In this document: in pieces, positions 46,874 through 55,310 of the stretch
Position numbering within the stretch: position 1 is the first letter of the stretch
How the letters are laid out: every line of letters begins with the position of its first letter
Assembly (NCBI RefSeq): GCF_005771675.1
Contig: NZ_VAJM01000003.1
Coordinates: 1-64,000, forward strand
Source of the DNA: Hymenobacter jeollabukensis
GTDB taxonomy: Bacteria > Bacteroidota > Bacteroidia > Cytophagales > Hymenobacteraceae
Length of the DNA: 64,000 nt
Direction of reading: 5' to 3'
Program-made: the position numbers and the translations under genes
The notes under the pieces: generated by a model
The model's database searches: none
What the model was told of the DNA's origin: nothing
Seen by the model: the letters and a program-made list of their open reading frames with translations, nothing else

Positions 46874-47542
46874 ATGTGCGGCCGTTACACCATCATCACC
46901 CCCGATTCGGGCCTGGCCAAGCGCTTCGATGCCAAGCCGGCGGCGCCCAGTAAAGCCAACTACAACGCCGCGCCCTCGCAGCGTATGCCCATCATTACCA
47001 ACCTGGCCCCGCATGACATTCAGGCGGTACAGTGGGGACTGATTCCGGGCTGGGTGAAGGACGTGAAGCAGGCGCCCAAACCCATCAACGCCCGCGCCGA
47101 AACGCTGCCCGAAAAGCCCTCGTTTCGGCAGCTGCTGCAGCGTCGCCGCTGCCTGGTGCTGGCCGACAGCTTCTACGAGTGGCAACAGACGGGCCGCGGC
47201 AAGATTCCGCACCGCATCCTGCGCCAGGACGAAGCACCCTTCGCCTTCGCCGGCCTCTGGGACGAGTGGACCGACCGCGACACCGGCGAAGTGGTGCCTA
47301 CCTTTACCATCGTCACCACCGAGCCCAACGCCCTGATGGCCCAGCTGCACAACCGCATGCCCGTCATCCTGCCCGACCGCGCCGCCGAGCTGGCCTGGCT
47401 CGATGACCGCACAACGGCCGCCGAGCACCAGGCGCTGCTGCGCCCGCTGCCCGACGGCCTGCTGAAGGAGTACGCGGTAACCACCCTGGTCAACTCGCCG
47501 GCCCACAACGACCCGGCGGTGCTGCAGCCCGCCGCGGCCTAG
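46874..47542 (+). CDS. Abasic-site DNA-protein crosslinking protein, YedK/HMCES (SRAP) family
   Basis: 222 aa. The protein begins MCGRY: after Met removal Cys2 is the nucleophile that forms the DNA crosslink. Other catalytic residues are N72 (NARAET), E102 (SFYEWQ) and H159 (QLHNRMP), at the same spacing as E. coli YedK. The family protects abasic sites in single-stranded DNA. The start is fixed by the need for Cys2. Two 12-bp direct repeats precede it; no LexA box was found by eye. Confidence 0.93.
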   Translation: MCGRYTIITPDSGLAKRFDAKPAAPSKANYNAAPSQRMPIITNLAPHDIQAVQWGLIPGWVKDVKQAPKPINARAETLPEKPSFRQLLQRRRCLVLADSFYEWQQTGRGKIPHRILRQDEAPFAFAGLWDEWTDRDTGEVVPTFTIVTTEPNALMAQLHNRMPVILPDRAAELAWLDDRTTAAEHQALLRPLPDGLLKEYAVTTLVNSPAHNDPAVLQPAAA

Positions 47543-47551
47543 CGTGGGTAG

Positions 47552-47767
47552 TTAGCGGCCCAAGCCGAACAGGCCGTGGCGCTTGCGGCGCAGGTTGCCA
47601 CGGTTCTTCTTCCGCTTTTTGCGCTTGAACTTGTACCCGCCGCCGAACGCGTCGTGGTCGGCCGTGGTGAGTGAGGTGGTTTCGGCCACGGGCGCGCCGG
47701 CGAAGGCGGCCTCGAAGGGGGCGCTGGCCAGCACGGCAAGCAGCAGGGAGAAGCAAAGCGTTTTCAT
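47552..47767 (-). CDS. Small secreted protein with basic C-terminal tail (I)
   Basis: 71 aa. A signal peptide (residues 1-~23, ending AFAG) precedes an acidic-neutral stretch and then a strongly basic tail, KFKRKKRKKNRGNLRRKRHG. It resembles the 65-aa gene at 48193 (same plan, shared KRKKRKK). Function unknown. It converges with the YedK gene with a 9-bp gap. Confidence 0.6.
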   Translation of the reverse strand: MKTLCFSLLLAVLASAPFEAAFAGAPVAETTSLTTADHDAFGGGYKFKRKKRKKNRGNLRRKRHGLFGLGR

Positions 47768-47844
47768 AGCGGTGGAGCAAGAAGAAGTGGAGAAATCCTA
47801 GAATCGTTTGACGATGCAATGCTACGCTGCCCAGGCCGCTGCCC

Positions 47845-47878
47845 AAAAAAAAATGGCCTCACATGAAGATGTGAAGCC
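47845..47878 (-). terminator. Probable terminator of the 65-aa gene
   Basis: Minus-strand stem GGCTTCACAT / ATGTGAGGCC (one wobble) with a 4-nt loop, then ATTTTTTTTT. It lies about 120 bp beyond the stop at 47996. Confidence 0.65.
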
Positions 47879-47995
47879 GTCGGTTGGCGCAGCTCAGAGC
47901 TACGCCGAGGAAACGAGAACGGGTGGCGCTATCAGCTGAATGATAGTATTTTACACCAAATCAGGCCAAGGTTTTACCACCCCAAATATGCGAGG

Positions 47996-48193
47996 CTAGC
48001 GCCGCCGCCGACCGGCCCGGCGCTTCTTGCGCTTTTTGCGTTTGGCCACGCTGCTGGCATGACTCGCGTCATCCGCTTTCAGAATGGCAGTAGTCGGAGC
48101 CACTGGGGCCATGGGCTCGGCGTAACTCTCGTCGGGCACGGCCGCGCCGCCCAAGATCAGTGCGGCCAGGGCATAGTAAAGCTGCTTACGCAT
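47996..48193 (-). CDS. Small secreted protein with basic C-terminal tail (II)
   Basis: 65 aa from ATG 48193. Signal peptide MRKQLYYALAALILGGAAV...YAEP, a short Ala/Pro/Asp linker, and an extremely basic tail KRKKRKKRRAGRRRR. Same layout as the gene at 47767 and probably a divergent paralogue. A polycationic exported tail could bind lipopolysaccharide, DNA or peptidoglycan; this is speculation. The upstream region (48245-48300) is unusually AT-rich and likely holds its promoter. Confidence 0.6.
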   Translation of the reverse strand: MRKQLYYALAALILGGAAVPDESYAEPMAPVAPTTAILKADDASHASSVAKRKKRKKRRAGRRRR

Positions 48194-48310
48194 AGGGGTA
48201 AGTGGTTGTGTTGGTGGAAAAGGAACGTGCGAGTTGAGAAGCAATAATAATACTTTTGTACTGTATTATGCAATAAATAATATGATTTGTTATAATTATT
48301 GGGGCTCAGC

Positions 48311-48346
48311 AAAACGCAGCCCGCCTCAAAGGGAAACGGACTGCGT
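48311..48346 (-). terminator. Terminator of the 105-aa gene
   Basis: Minus-strand stem CGCAGTCCG / CGGGCTGCG followed by TTTT, 25 bp after the stop at 48370. Confidence 0.6.
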
Positions 48347-48369
48347 CGGCTGATAGGGTCCGGAAGCGG

Positions 48370-48687
48370 CTATTTGCCGGCCGGTTTGGCATCCTTGGCG
48401 GGCTCTTTGTCGTCGTCGCCGTCGGTGAAGTCCTCAATGGCGTCCTGAATCTGGTCGGAGTACTTGGTCAGCACCAGCACGGCGCCGGCGGCCAGCACGG
48501 CAATGCCGAGCACCAACTGGGTGGGCGTGAGGCGCTGGCTGGCCTTGCGCAGCAGGGCGCCGCCGTGGCGGAGCAGGTCTTCGACGTGCTCGTTGTCGCC
48601 CTTAATCACGTGGTAGGCGCTTTCGAAGGTGCGCGCAATGTCCTCCGGGAGAATGTCTTCCAGCTGTTTTTGGATCTGGGTGTCCAT
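48370..48687 (-). CDS. Small membrane protein, unknown
   Basis: 105 aa from ATG 48687. Helical N-terminus (residues 1-45: IQKQLEDILPEDIARTFESAYHVIKGDNEHVEDLLRHGG), one transmembrane segment (~60-80: TQLVLGIAVLAAGAVLVL), then an acidic/lysine tail (DGDDDKEPAKDAKPAGK). Layout resembles small inner-membrane stress proteins (YtxH/CsbD-like), but no family is recognised. Its own terminator supports expression. The frame is open 80 bp upstream, but that part is probably not translated. Confidence 0.6.
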   Translation of the reverse strand: MDTQIQKQLEDILPEDIARTFESAYHVIKGDNEHVEDLLRHGGALLRKASQRLTPTQLVLGIAVLAAGAVLVLTKYSDQIQDAIEDFTDGDDDKEPAKDAKPAGK

Positions 48688-48766
48688 GACGGAACGGATG
48701 AGGTAGTTAGGGGGTCGGAACAAACGCCCGGCGGCGGGGGCCGGCGGGCGTGTTTGGGCATTACGC

Positions 48767-48806
48767 AAAACTCCCCGCCAGGGCTACGCCCGAGCGGGGA
48801 GTTTTT
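48767..48806. terminator. Bidirectional terminator
   Basis: Stem AAAACTCCCCGC / GCGGGGAGTTTTT with a 16-nt loop, about 55 bp downstream of the DUF1501 stop at 48862. Confidence 0.8.
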
Positions 48807-48861
48807 CAAGTTTTGATGGTAACGGTTGAGGCCGGCCCGAAAAAGGCGGCTTGCCGAGCAT

Positions 48862-50442
48862 TTATTCCACCACCACCAGCCGGGTGCTCAGGCGCGAGCC
48901 TTCCTGCACGTGGCAGTAGTAAGTGCCCGCCGCCAGCGCTGTGGCGTCGAGCGGCAGCTGCTGCGGGCCGCGGGGCAGGGCGCGGTCCACCAAGCGGCTG
49001 ACTTCGCGGCCGGTGCCGTCGAAGAGCAGCACCTGCACGTGGCCGCCGTCGGTGTCGAAGGTGATGGTGGCCCGCTCGCGCACGGGGTTGGGGTACACGC
49101 TGAAGTTGGGCACGTTCACGTCGGCGGCGGCGGTGGTGCCGGTGGCCACGCCGGCGCGCAGCACCGGCACGTAGGGGAAGGCGCGGCCGAACAGGGTGCT
49201 GAGTGTGGCGGCGGGCACCGCGAACCAGTCCTGCAGAATGGAGGCGTACACCGAGCGGAAGTCGTATTGCATCGGCACGTTGTCGTTGACGCCGGCGTTG
49301 GTCGGCACCTGCACGTTCTGGCCGTGGATGCGCGGGTTGACGCTGGTGCCGAACACCAGCAGCGGGGCCGCCGCGCCGTGGTCGGTGCCCTTGCCGGAGT
49401 TGGCCTTGATGCGCCGCCCGAACTCCGAAAACGTCATGCCCACCACCCGGTCCTGCACGCCGAGGCGGCGCAAATCGTCCTGGAAGGCTTCGACGGCCTG
49501 CGACACCTTGCCCAGCAGCGTGGCGTGGGTGCCGGTGGCGGTGCTGCCGGTGGCCGGCACCTGCAGGGCATGGGTGTCGAAGCCGCCGAGGTTGACGCAG
49601 TAGATGCGCGTCTGCAGCCCGCCGGCAATCAGCTGGGCCACGATTTTGAGCTGATCAGCCAGGGCATTCTGCCCGGCGGTGGGCCACATCGGTGAGAGGT
49701 TGGTGGCCGCCCGGGCCGCCCGCTGAATGGCCGAGGTGTACACCTGCGTCTGCTGCACCACCTGCCGGATAAACGTCAGCTCGTGGCCCGCCGGGGTGTT
49801 CGGGGCGGTATCGACGGTGCCGGTGAGCAGCTGGTAGAACGAGCTGGTGCTGGCAATGGCCATGCCCATGTTCACGGTAGGGCCCTGCACGCAGTTGCTT
49901 ACCACCGAGCCCACGGTAATGGCCAGCGGGTCGGGGTTTTGGGTGCTGGGGTAGCCGGTGGGGAAGCCGGGGTACTCGCCGTCGAGGTAGCGGCCGGTCC
50001 AGCCGGTGTTCCAGGTCACGTTGGAGTCGGAGGCCGAGGTCCAGATGTCGGTGGCGCGGAAGTGGGAGAAGTTGGGGTTGGGGTAGCCCACGCTCTGCAC
50101 TACGCCAATTTTGCCGTTGTCGTAGAGGCTCTTGATACCCGTCATGGCCGGGTGAATGCCGGTGAGCGTGGTCAGCGGCAGCACCTGGGCCTGCGGAATG
50201 GCAATGTCGGGCCGGGCCGTCATCAGCCCGCTGTACTGATCCAGCGGAATGACCATGTTCAGCCCGTCGTTGCCGCCGTTGAGCTGCACCAGCACCAGCA
50301 CGCGGTCGGTCTGAATAGCGGTGTTGACCAAAGCCGCCAGCACGGCATTTTCCTGGCCGTAAGCCGCCACCGAGAAGCCGTTCAGCAGCACCGGCAGCAC
50401 CGCCCCGGCCGCCGCGGTCTGGATAAATTCTCTGCGTTTCAT
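48862..50442 (-). CDS. DUF1501 protein with Tat-like signal and T9SS sorting domain
   Basis: 526 aa from ATG 50442. The N-terminus MKRREFIQTAAAGAVLPVLL is a twin-Arg signal. The DUF1501 core follows (residues ~55-430; LVLVQLNGGNDGLNMVIP, GFDTHALQ, MTFSEFGRRIKANSGKGTDHGAA), related to the alkaline-phosphatase/sulfatase fold. The C-terminal ~80 residues form a type A T9SS sorting domain (VYPNPVRERATI, LLFDGTGREV, LAAGTYYCHV). Tat plus T9SS on one protein is unusual. It follows the DUF1800 gene in one operon, with element D between them. The pair is conserved in many bacteria; function unknown. Confidence 0.88.
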   Translation of the reverse strand: MKRREFIQTAAAGAVLPVLLNGFSVAAYGQENAVLAALVNTAIQTDRVLVLVQLNGGNDGLNMVIPLDQYSGLMTARPDIAIPQAQVLPLTTLTGIHPAMTGIKSLYDNGKIGVVQSVGYPNPNFSHFRATDIWTSASDSNVTWNTGWTGRYLDGEYPGFPTGYPSTQNPDPLAITVGSVVSNCVQGPTVNMGMAIASTSSFYQLLTGTVDTAPNTPAGHELTFIRQVVQQTQVYTSAIQRAARAATNLSPMWPTAGQNALADQLKIVAQLIAGGLQTRIYCVNLGGFDTHALQVPATGSTATGTHATLLGKVSQAVEAFQDDLRRLGVQDRVVGMTFSEFGRRIKANSGKGTDHGAAAPLLVFGTSVNPRIHGQNVQVPTNAGVNDNVPMQYDFRSVYASILQDWFAVPAATLSTLFGRAFPYVPVLRAGVATGTTAAADVNVPNFSVYPNPVRERATITFDTDGGHVQVLLFDGTGREVSRLVDRALPRGPQQLPLDATALAAGTYYCHVQEGSRLSTRLVVVE

Positions 50443-50447
50443 CAGAA

Positions 50448-50561
50448 GATGGTGAAATGGTGAGATGGTGATTGGTGAGTTTGATGCTCTGGAGGCCAGC
50501 ACTGCGCAGCTTGCGCAAGCAGAACGGCACTCACCAGTTCAGCATCTCACCATTTCACCAC
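50448..50561. repeat. Palindromic boundary element D (TGGTGA family)
   Basis: Left arm 50448-50480 and right arm 50529-50561, TGGTGA / TCACCA words with a few mismatches. The loop, read in reverse, closely matches element B's loop (core GCCGTTCYGC, then TGCGCAAGCTGCGCAG). It fills the gap between the DUF1501 start codon (50440-50442) and the DUF1800 stop (50562). Confidence 0.88.
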
Positions 50562-52277
50562 TTAGCTGAGTTGGTATTCGGCTTGGCTGAGCATGACCTT
50601 GAGCAGGGCGCGGAGCTTGGTGGCCACGGCGTTTTTCTTGGCCGTGTTGGTGGGCGCGGCCAGGTACTGGTTCCACTCGTCGGTCCACTCGAAGTCGGGC
50701 AGGCCGGGCAGCAGCGTGTCGTTGAGGTAGGCCAGCTGCGTGGTGGTCAGCGCGAAGGGCATCAGCACGTCGACGAAGGCCTGGATGAGCAGGTTCGGGT
50801 CCTGGGCGGTGGCGGCGGGCAGGCTCTGCACCCAGGCCACCGGGTCGACGATGAGCAGGAAGCCCGAGCGGGTGACGCCGGTGCTGGTGAGCAGCGCGTC
50901 GGATACCTGGGTGCGGCGCGGTAGGGTCACGGCGTTGATCCACAGCTCGTTGAATTGCGGGGTCTGCCAGTAGGCGGCCCAGCCGGCCACGTTGGGCGGG
51001 TCGCCCAGGTACTGCTGCTGCAGGTTGGTCAGCCCGTTGAAATAGTCCCACACCGAGTACTGCTGGGCTACGTTGGCGGAAGTCGGCTGGGCTACTTCCA
51101 GCTGGCGCAGCAGGCCCAGGCTGAAGTCGAGCGGGCTCTTGATGTAGCAGCCCACGTTCACCGCGTCGAAGAAGTGCTCGGAGGCCAGCAAGGTGCGCAG
51201 CACCGGCCCGATGTTGAAGCCATTTTGCTGCAGCTGGGTGGCCAAGGGCTGGATAATGTTCTGCTCGGTCGTCGCGTCGATGACGTAGTACACAAACCAG
51301 CGGTAGAGCTTGCGCACGAGGTAGCGGGCGGTTTCGGCCTGCCCGAAAATCATGTCCACCAGCGTTTTGTATTCCTGGTCGCCGCCGTTCGGAATGGCCT
51401 GGTTCTGAAACGCGCCGCTGAACTGCTTGACGGTGGTATCGTGGCGGGAGGCGGTGTAGTAGCCGGCAATGGTGGTGGCGTTGTCGCGCCAGCCGGTGAG
51501 GGCCTTGGCGGCAGCCTGCACGTCGGCCTCGGTGTAGTTGGTGTAGTTGCCGGCGCCGATGAGCGGGCCCTTGCCCACCGTAAACAGCTCCAGCAGCTCG
51601 CGGCCGTAGTTTTCGTTGGGCGCGGTGGCGGTGCTCTGGTTGCCGTTGAGGTAGCGCAGCATGGCCGGGGCCACGGTCACGTCCTTGCACAGCTGCTTCA
51701 CGTTGCCCAGGGCCTGCCCGCGCAGCAGCTCGGCGTAGTGGTAGCCGTAGCGCGCGTCGTTGATATCGGCCAGCTCGACGACGAAGTGGTTGTGCCAGAA
51801 CAGCCACATCTTGGCCTGCAGGGTGTTGTCGGCCAGCAGCTGGCCCAGCCACCACGCCCGCAGCGAAGAGCGCCGCACGCCCTCGAAGTTCTGGTCGAAA
51901 ACTTGCGACACCCAGGTCTGCCCGATAGGCACGCTCGTGTCGGTAGCCGACACGTTGACCGGCGGCGCGGGCGCCGCGGGAGCGGTCAGTAGGCTGGTCA
52001 GCACCTGCGAGAGGGTGGAGCTGGTCGCCGCCGTAATCTGCGCCCGGGTGGGGCCGAACAGGCAGCGCCGTAGCAGGTGAGCCGCCTGCGCCTTGCCCCA
52101 GGTGCCGGTGTAGGCCGTGAGGCCCGCGTTGGTGCGCGGTAGCACCGGCAGCGTCTTGTTGGCGTAGGGGCTGACGGTTTCGCCGGGCGGATCGGTTTGC
52201 TGCGCCGGGGCGGCCAGGACTGCCGCCGGGGCCGTCAGTGCCGAAGCCGGTTTGCGGAGAAAAGCTCTACGGTCCAT
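50562..52277 (-). CDS. DUF1800 protein, Tat-like N-terminus
   Basis: 571 aa. MDRRAFLRKP is a twin-Arg start; the hydrophobic stretch is weak (ALTAPAAVLAAPAQ). DUF1800 features: KAQAAHLLRRCLFGPT (~residue 62), MWLFWHNHFVV (~residue 155), NENYGRELLELF (~residue 220), and the C-terminal LLKVMLSQAEYQL. The family is almost always beside DUF1501 and may be a partner in an unknown secreted or periplasmic activity. First gene of the operon; an AT-rich tract near 52380-52410 is upstream. Confidence 0.87.
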   Translation of the reverse strand: MDRRAFLRKPASALTAPAAVLAAPAQQTDPPGETVSPYANKTLPVLPRTNAGLTAYTGTWGKAQAAHLLRRCLFGPTRAQITAATSSTLSQVLTSLLTAPAAPAPPVNVSATDTSVPIGQTWVSQVFDQNFEGVRRSSLRAWWLGQLLADNTLQAKMWLFWHNHFVVELADINDARYGYHYAELLRGQALGNVKQLCKDVTVAPAMLRYLNGNQSTATAPNENYGRELLELFTVGKGPLIGAGNYTNYTEADVQAAAKALTGWRDNATTIAGYYTASRHDTTVKQFSGAFQNQAIPNGGDQEYKTLVDMIFGQAETARYLVRKLYRWFVYYVIDATTEQNIIQPLATQLQQNGFNIGPVLRTLLASEHFFDAVNVGCYIKSPLDFSLGLLRQLEVAQPTSANVAQQYSVWDYFNGLTNLQQQYLGDPPNVAGWAAYWQTPQFNELWINAVTLPRRTQVSDALLTSTGVTRSGFLLIVDPVAWVQSLPAATAQDPNLLIQAFVDVLMPFALTTTQLAYLNDTLLPGLPDFEWTDEWNQYLAAPTNTAKKNAVATKLRALLKVMLSQAEYQLS

Positions 52278-52731
52278 AGGCAGGGGTTTTGGTCGAAAAA
52301 AGCCTTATAACCAGCGCGTGCTTGGCTTAGTGGTCGGTTGTAAGCTCTAAGATGCGTAGGAATAATGAAAGTTTAATGATGGGTATACTTCAATTTTAAT
52401 TTTATTTTAAGCTAATGCGGCAGGCAGTAAAACCCCACAAAAGCAAACGCCCAGCCCTCGTTGCCGACAGCAGGTCGTGAAGGCTAACTACGGTTAAATC
52501 TTTACTGACTCGAAAATGCAGGCTTGCGCTTTGCACTGAAGGCCAGCACGCATTCACCGCCGACTCAACCGGCACCCACCGAAAACGACACGGCCCGAAA
52601 CTGTACAAAGACGGTTTCGGGCGGGAGGGCATTGTACGTGTAGCCCGTTGGCCAGGCCCGATCAGCGACGCCTTCCTGCGGCTGCTTCGGCTACACCTCG
52701 CACTGACTGCCAGCTACACCGCCCGCCGGTG
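52278..52731. other. 454-bp region between DUF1800 and ispD genes
   Basis: No supported gene; a 76-residue minus-strand frame here has no recognisable content. An AT-rich tract at ~52365-52410 probably contains the DUF1800 promoter (no exact TAnnTTTG). A perfect hairpin, GCCCGAAAC / GTTTCGGGC (52593-52622), lies 110 bp past the ispD stop, with no T-run. Confidence 0.5.
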
Positions 52732-53436
52732 CTACCCCAGCAGCACCTCGGCCAGCAGCAAATCCTCCGGCGTGGTGATTTTCAGGTTGCGGTAGTCGCC
52801 CGGCACCAGCTGAATCGGGTGCAGGTCTTCCACCACGCTGGCGTCGTCGGTGAAGGTGGGCAGCTCGGGCAGCTGGTAGGCGCGGCGCAGCAGCTCCAGC
52901 TCGAAGCACTGCGGCGTCTGCACCAAGCGCAGGCGCGAGCGGTCCAGGGCGTAGGAACCCGTAGCCGAAAGGCCGCGCACCGAATCCTTGGGGGCCACGG
53001 CGGCCACGGCGGCCCCGTGCCGGGCGGCGGCCACGTAGGTATTTTCGATAACGCTGGTGGGGGTGAGGGGCCGCACGCCGTCGTGCACGGCCACCACGCC
53101 GGCGCCGTAATCCTTGAGTTGGGCCAACCCCTGCCGTACCGAAGCCCAGCGCGTGGCGCCGCCCGTGGCCACCGTGAGGGCCAGCTCGGGCGCGTAGCGG
53201 GCGTGCAGCTCCTGCCACACGCTCAGCTGCTCGGCGGGCAGCACCAGCACGATGCGCGCCACTCCCAGGCTTGGCTCGGCGAAGCGCCGCAGCGTGTGCA
53301 CCAGCACCGGCTCACCGCGCAGCTCCAGAAACTGCTTGGGCCGGTCGGCGCCCATGCGCGTGCCGCTGCCCCCGGCCACGATGATGGCCAGGCGGGTATC
53401 GGGAGAGGAAGTAACGGGAGCGGGAGTGGATGGCAC
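52732..53436 (-). CDS. ispD: 2-C-methyl-D-erythritol 4-phosphate cytidylyltransferase
   Basis: 234 aa from GTG 53436. Third step of the MEP isoprenoid pathway: CTP plus MEP to CDP-methylerythritol. Signatures: nucleotide loop AIIVAGGSGTRMGADRPKQF, VAVHDGVRPLTP, TDDASVVE and ITTPEDLLLAE. The usual length is ~230 aa, so the in-frame ATG at 53553 would add a 39-residue, low-homology extension; start uncertain. It is divergent from the pentapeptide-repeat gene. It feeds the isoprenoid pool that a lycopene cyclase further right would use. Confidence 0.95.
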   Translation of the reverse strand: MPSTPAPVTSSPDTRLAIIVAGGSGTRMGADRPKQFLELRGEPVLVHTLRRFAEPSLGVARIVLVLPAEQLSVWQELHARYAPELALTVATGGATRWASVRQGLAQLKDYGAGVVAVHDGVRPLTPTSVIENTYVAAARHGAAVAAVAPKDSVRGLSATGSYALDRSRLRLVQTPQCFELELLRRAYQLPELPTFTDDASVVEDLHPIQLVPGDYRNLKITTPEDLLLAEVLLG

Positions 53437-53568
53437 GGGCAGAGAAGACAGGATCGGCAAACGAAGCCGGCGCAAAAGTAAGCGGCCAACGGCCACCGAT
53501 CCGCCCGCAACTTCGGCGCCGGGACTGCGTCTTAACGGGTTTAGGCCTTTCACCTTACGCTCGTCGCC

Positions 53569-53937
53569 ATGAAACCAGCCGCTGACTACGCCTCCCGTTC
53601 ATCAAGCCCCGCCTCTGCTGCCGGAGCATCCGCTACCCACCTGCGCCACCAGGCCATCGGCGCCCAGGCTACGGGCGCTTCGGCTATCGGGGCGCAGGCC
53701 ACCGGCGCCGGCGCCCGCGGCGCGTTGGCCGTCGGCGCGGCGGCCATTGGCGCCTTGGCCGTCGGGGCGCTGGCGGTGGGCGTGGTGGCCATTCGGCGGC
53801 TGAGCGTGGCCCAGGCCCGGCTGCAGAAGCTGGAAGTCGGGGAGCTGACCATCCGGCGGCTGCAGGTCGACGAGCTGGTCGTCCGCAAAATCCTGGATGC
53901 CCCCGGCGCAGCCGCCGAGCGTAATCCGGCCGAATAG
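53569..53937 (+). CDS. Pentapeptide-repeat-like Ala/Gly-rich protein
   Basis: 122 aa. After a Ser/Ala-rich start (residues 1-29), residues 30-109 divide without gap into sixteen pentads of the form [I/V/T/R]-G-A-x-A, then more polar versions (IRRLS, VGELT, IRRLQ, VDELV, VRKIL). Strict 5-residue periodicity with a central small or Leu residue is the pattern of right-handed quadrilateral beta-helices. Such folds bind or mimic DNA in some families; here only the fold is supported. Divergent from ispD, followed by a bidirectional terminator. No signal peptide. Confidence 0.7.
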   Translation: MKPAADYASRSSSPASAAGASATHLRHQAIGAQATGASAIGAQATGAGARGALAVGAAAIGALAVGALAVGVVAIRRLSVAQARLQKLEVGELTIRRLQVDELVVRKILDAPGAAAERNPAE

Positions 53938-53952
53938 CCCGTCAAACGCGCA

Positions 53953-53989
53953 CAAAAAAGCCCGACCGCGGTTGGCAGTCGGGCTTTTT
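53953..53989. terminator. Bidirectional terminator
   Basis: Stem AAAAAAGCCCGACC / GTCGGGCTTTTT between the convergent pentapeptide-repeat and queA genes. Confidence 0.85.
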
Positions 53990-54046
53990 GCTGGATGCTA
54001 AGGCTACCGGGACCTGTTACGGGTCACCTCTCACCTCATCACCCGG

Positions 54047-55099
54047 TTACAGAATCAGCATGGCGTCGCCGTAGCTGAAGAACTTGTACTTCTCCTTGAT
54101 AGCCAGCTTGTACGCTTCGATGAGCAGGTCGTAGCCGGCGAAGGCCGAGGCCAGCATCATCAGCGTGCTTTCCGGCATGTGGAAGTTCGTGAGCAGCGCG
54201 TTGGCAATCTTGAACTCGTAGGGCGGGAAGATGAATTTATCCGTCCAGCCTTCCGTGGGCTTCAGGCGGGCGTTGGCCGACACCGACGACTCCATGGCGC
54301 GCATGGACGTAGTGCCCACCGCGCACACGCGCTTTTTCTGGTCGAGGGCCCGGTTCACCACCGCCGCCGAATCGGCCGGCACGATGAAGTTTTCCGAATC
54401 CATCTTGTGCTTGGTCAGGTCCTCCACGTCGACGGGGCGGAACGTGCCCAGGCCCACGTGCATGGTCACCGGCACCATTTCCACGCCCTTGATTTCCAGG
54501 CGCTTGATGACTTCGCGGGTGAAGTGCAGGCCGGCCGAAGGCGCGGCCACGGCGCCCGTGTGCTTGGCGTAGATGGTCTGGTAGCGCTCCTTGTCAGCCG
54601 TTTCCGGCTCGCGGGTAATGACCTCCTTGGGCAGGGGCGTTTCGCCCAGGTCGTGCAGGGCTTTGTAGAAGTCCTCCTCCGGGCCGTCGAACAGGAACTT
54701 GATGGTCCGGCCGCGCGAGGTGGTGTTGTCAATGACCTCGGCCACCATTACGCCGTCGTCGTCGAAGTACAGCTTGTTGCCGACGCGGATTTTGCGCGCC
54801 GGGTCCACCAGCACGTCCCAGAGGTGGAGTTCCTTGTTCAGCTCGCGCAGCAGGAACACTTCAATCTTGGCGCCGGTTTTTTCTTTGTTGCCGTAGAGGC
54901 GGGCGGGAAATACCTTCGTGTCATTTACCACAAATACGTCGCCGTCGTCGAAGTATTCAATGATATCTTTGAAGGTGCGGTGCTCGATGCGGCCACTGTC
55001 GCGGTGCAACACCATTAGGCGCGATTCGTCGCGCTGCTTGGCAGGATGCTGCGCTACCAGGGACTCGGGCAGTTCAAACTTAAACTCAGAAAGCTTCAT
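54047..55099 (-). CDS. queA: tRNA preQ1 S-adenosylmethionine ribosyltransferase-isomerase
   Basis: 350 aa, normal length. It uses SAM to make epoxyqueuosine in tRNA, a late step of queuosine synthesis. Conserved stretches: [24 protein letters not shown] at the start, [36 protein letters not shown], and [12 protein letters not shown] near the end. No other queuosine genes are nearby. ATG 55099. Confidence 0.97.
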   Translation of the reverse strand: MKLSEFKFELPESLVAQHPAKQRDESRLMVLHRDSGRIEHRTFKDIIEYFDDGDVFVVNDTKVFPARLYGNKEKTGAKIEVFLLRELNKELHLWDVLVDPARKIRVGNKLYFDDDGVMVAEVIDNTTSRGRTIKFLFDGPEEDFYKALHDLGETPLPKEVITREPETADKERYQTIYAKHTGAVAAPSAGLHFTREVIKRLEIKGVEMVPVTMHVGLGTFRPVDVEDLTKHKMDSENFIVPADSAAVVNRALDQKKRVCAVGTTSMRAMESSVSANARLKPTEGWTDKFIFPPYEFKIANALLTNFHMPESTLMMLASAFAGYDLLIEAYKLAIKEKYKFFSYGDAMLIL

Positions 55100-55204
55100 G
55101 GCCAGCGTTGGGGACAGGCAACAATGCGGGGAGAATACGCATTTTTTTCGAGTTGCAAAAGTACGGAACCCGCCCGGATATATCGTTACCTTCCGCCCGA
55201 AAAA

Positions 55205-55307
55205 GGTGAAATGGTGAGATAGTGAAATAGTGAGTGCTGTTCCGAATGCCTGAACGTCGAACCCACCAATTCACCACCTCTCCATCTCCCCACCTCCCCA
55301 TCTCACC
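55205..55307. repeat. Palindromic boundary element E (TGGTGA family, degenerate)
   Basis: Left arm 55205-55235 (GTGAAATGGTGAGATAGTGA words) and right arm 55262-55307 (CACCA / CTCCCCA words) with the loop core GCTGTTCCGAATGCC. It sits between the divergent queA and ABC permease genes and ends 3 bp before the permease ATG. Confidence 0.75.
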
Positions 55308-55310
55308 GCT

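Noticed and set aside
52402-52632. 76-residue minus-strand frame between DUF1800 and ispD
   Set aside because: No recognisable family, poor coding bias and it crosses a hairpin; not supported as a gene.
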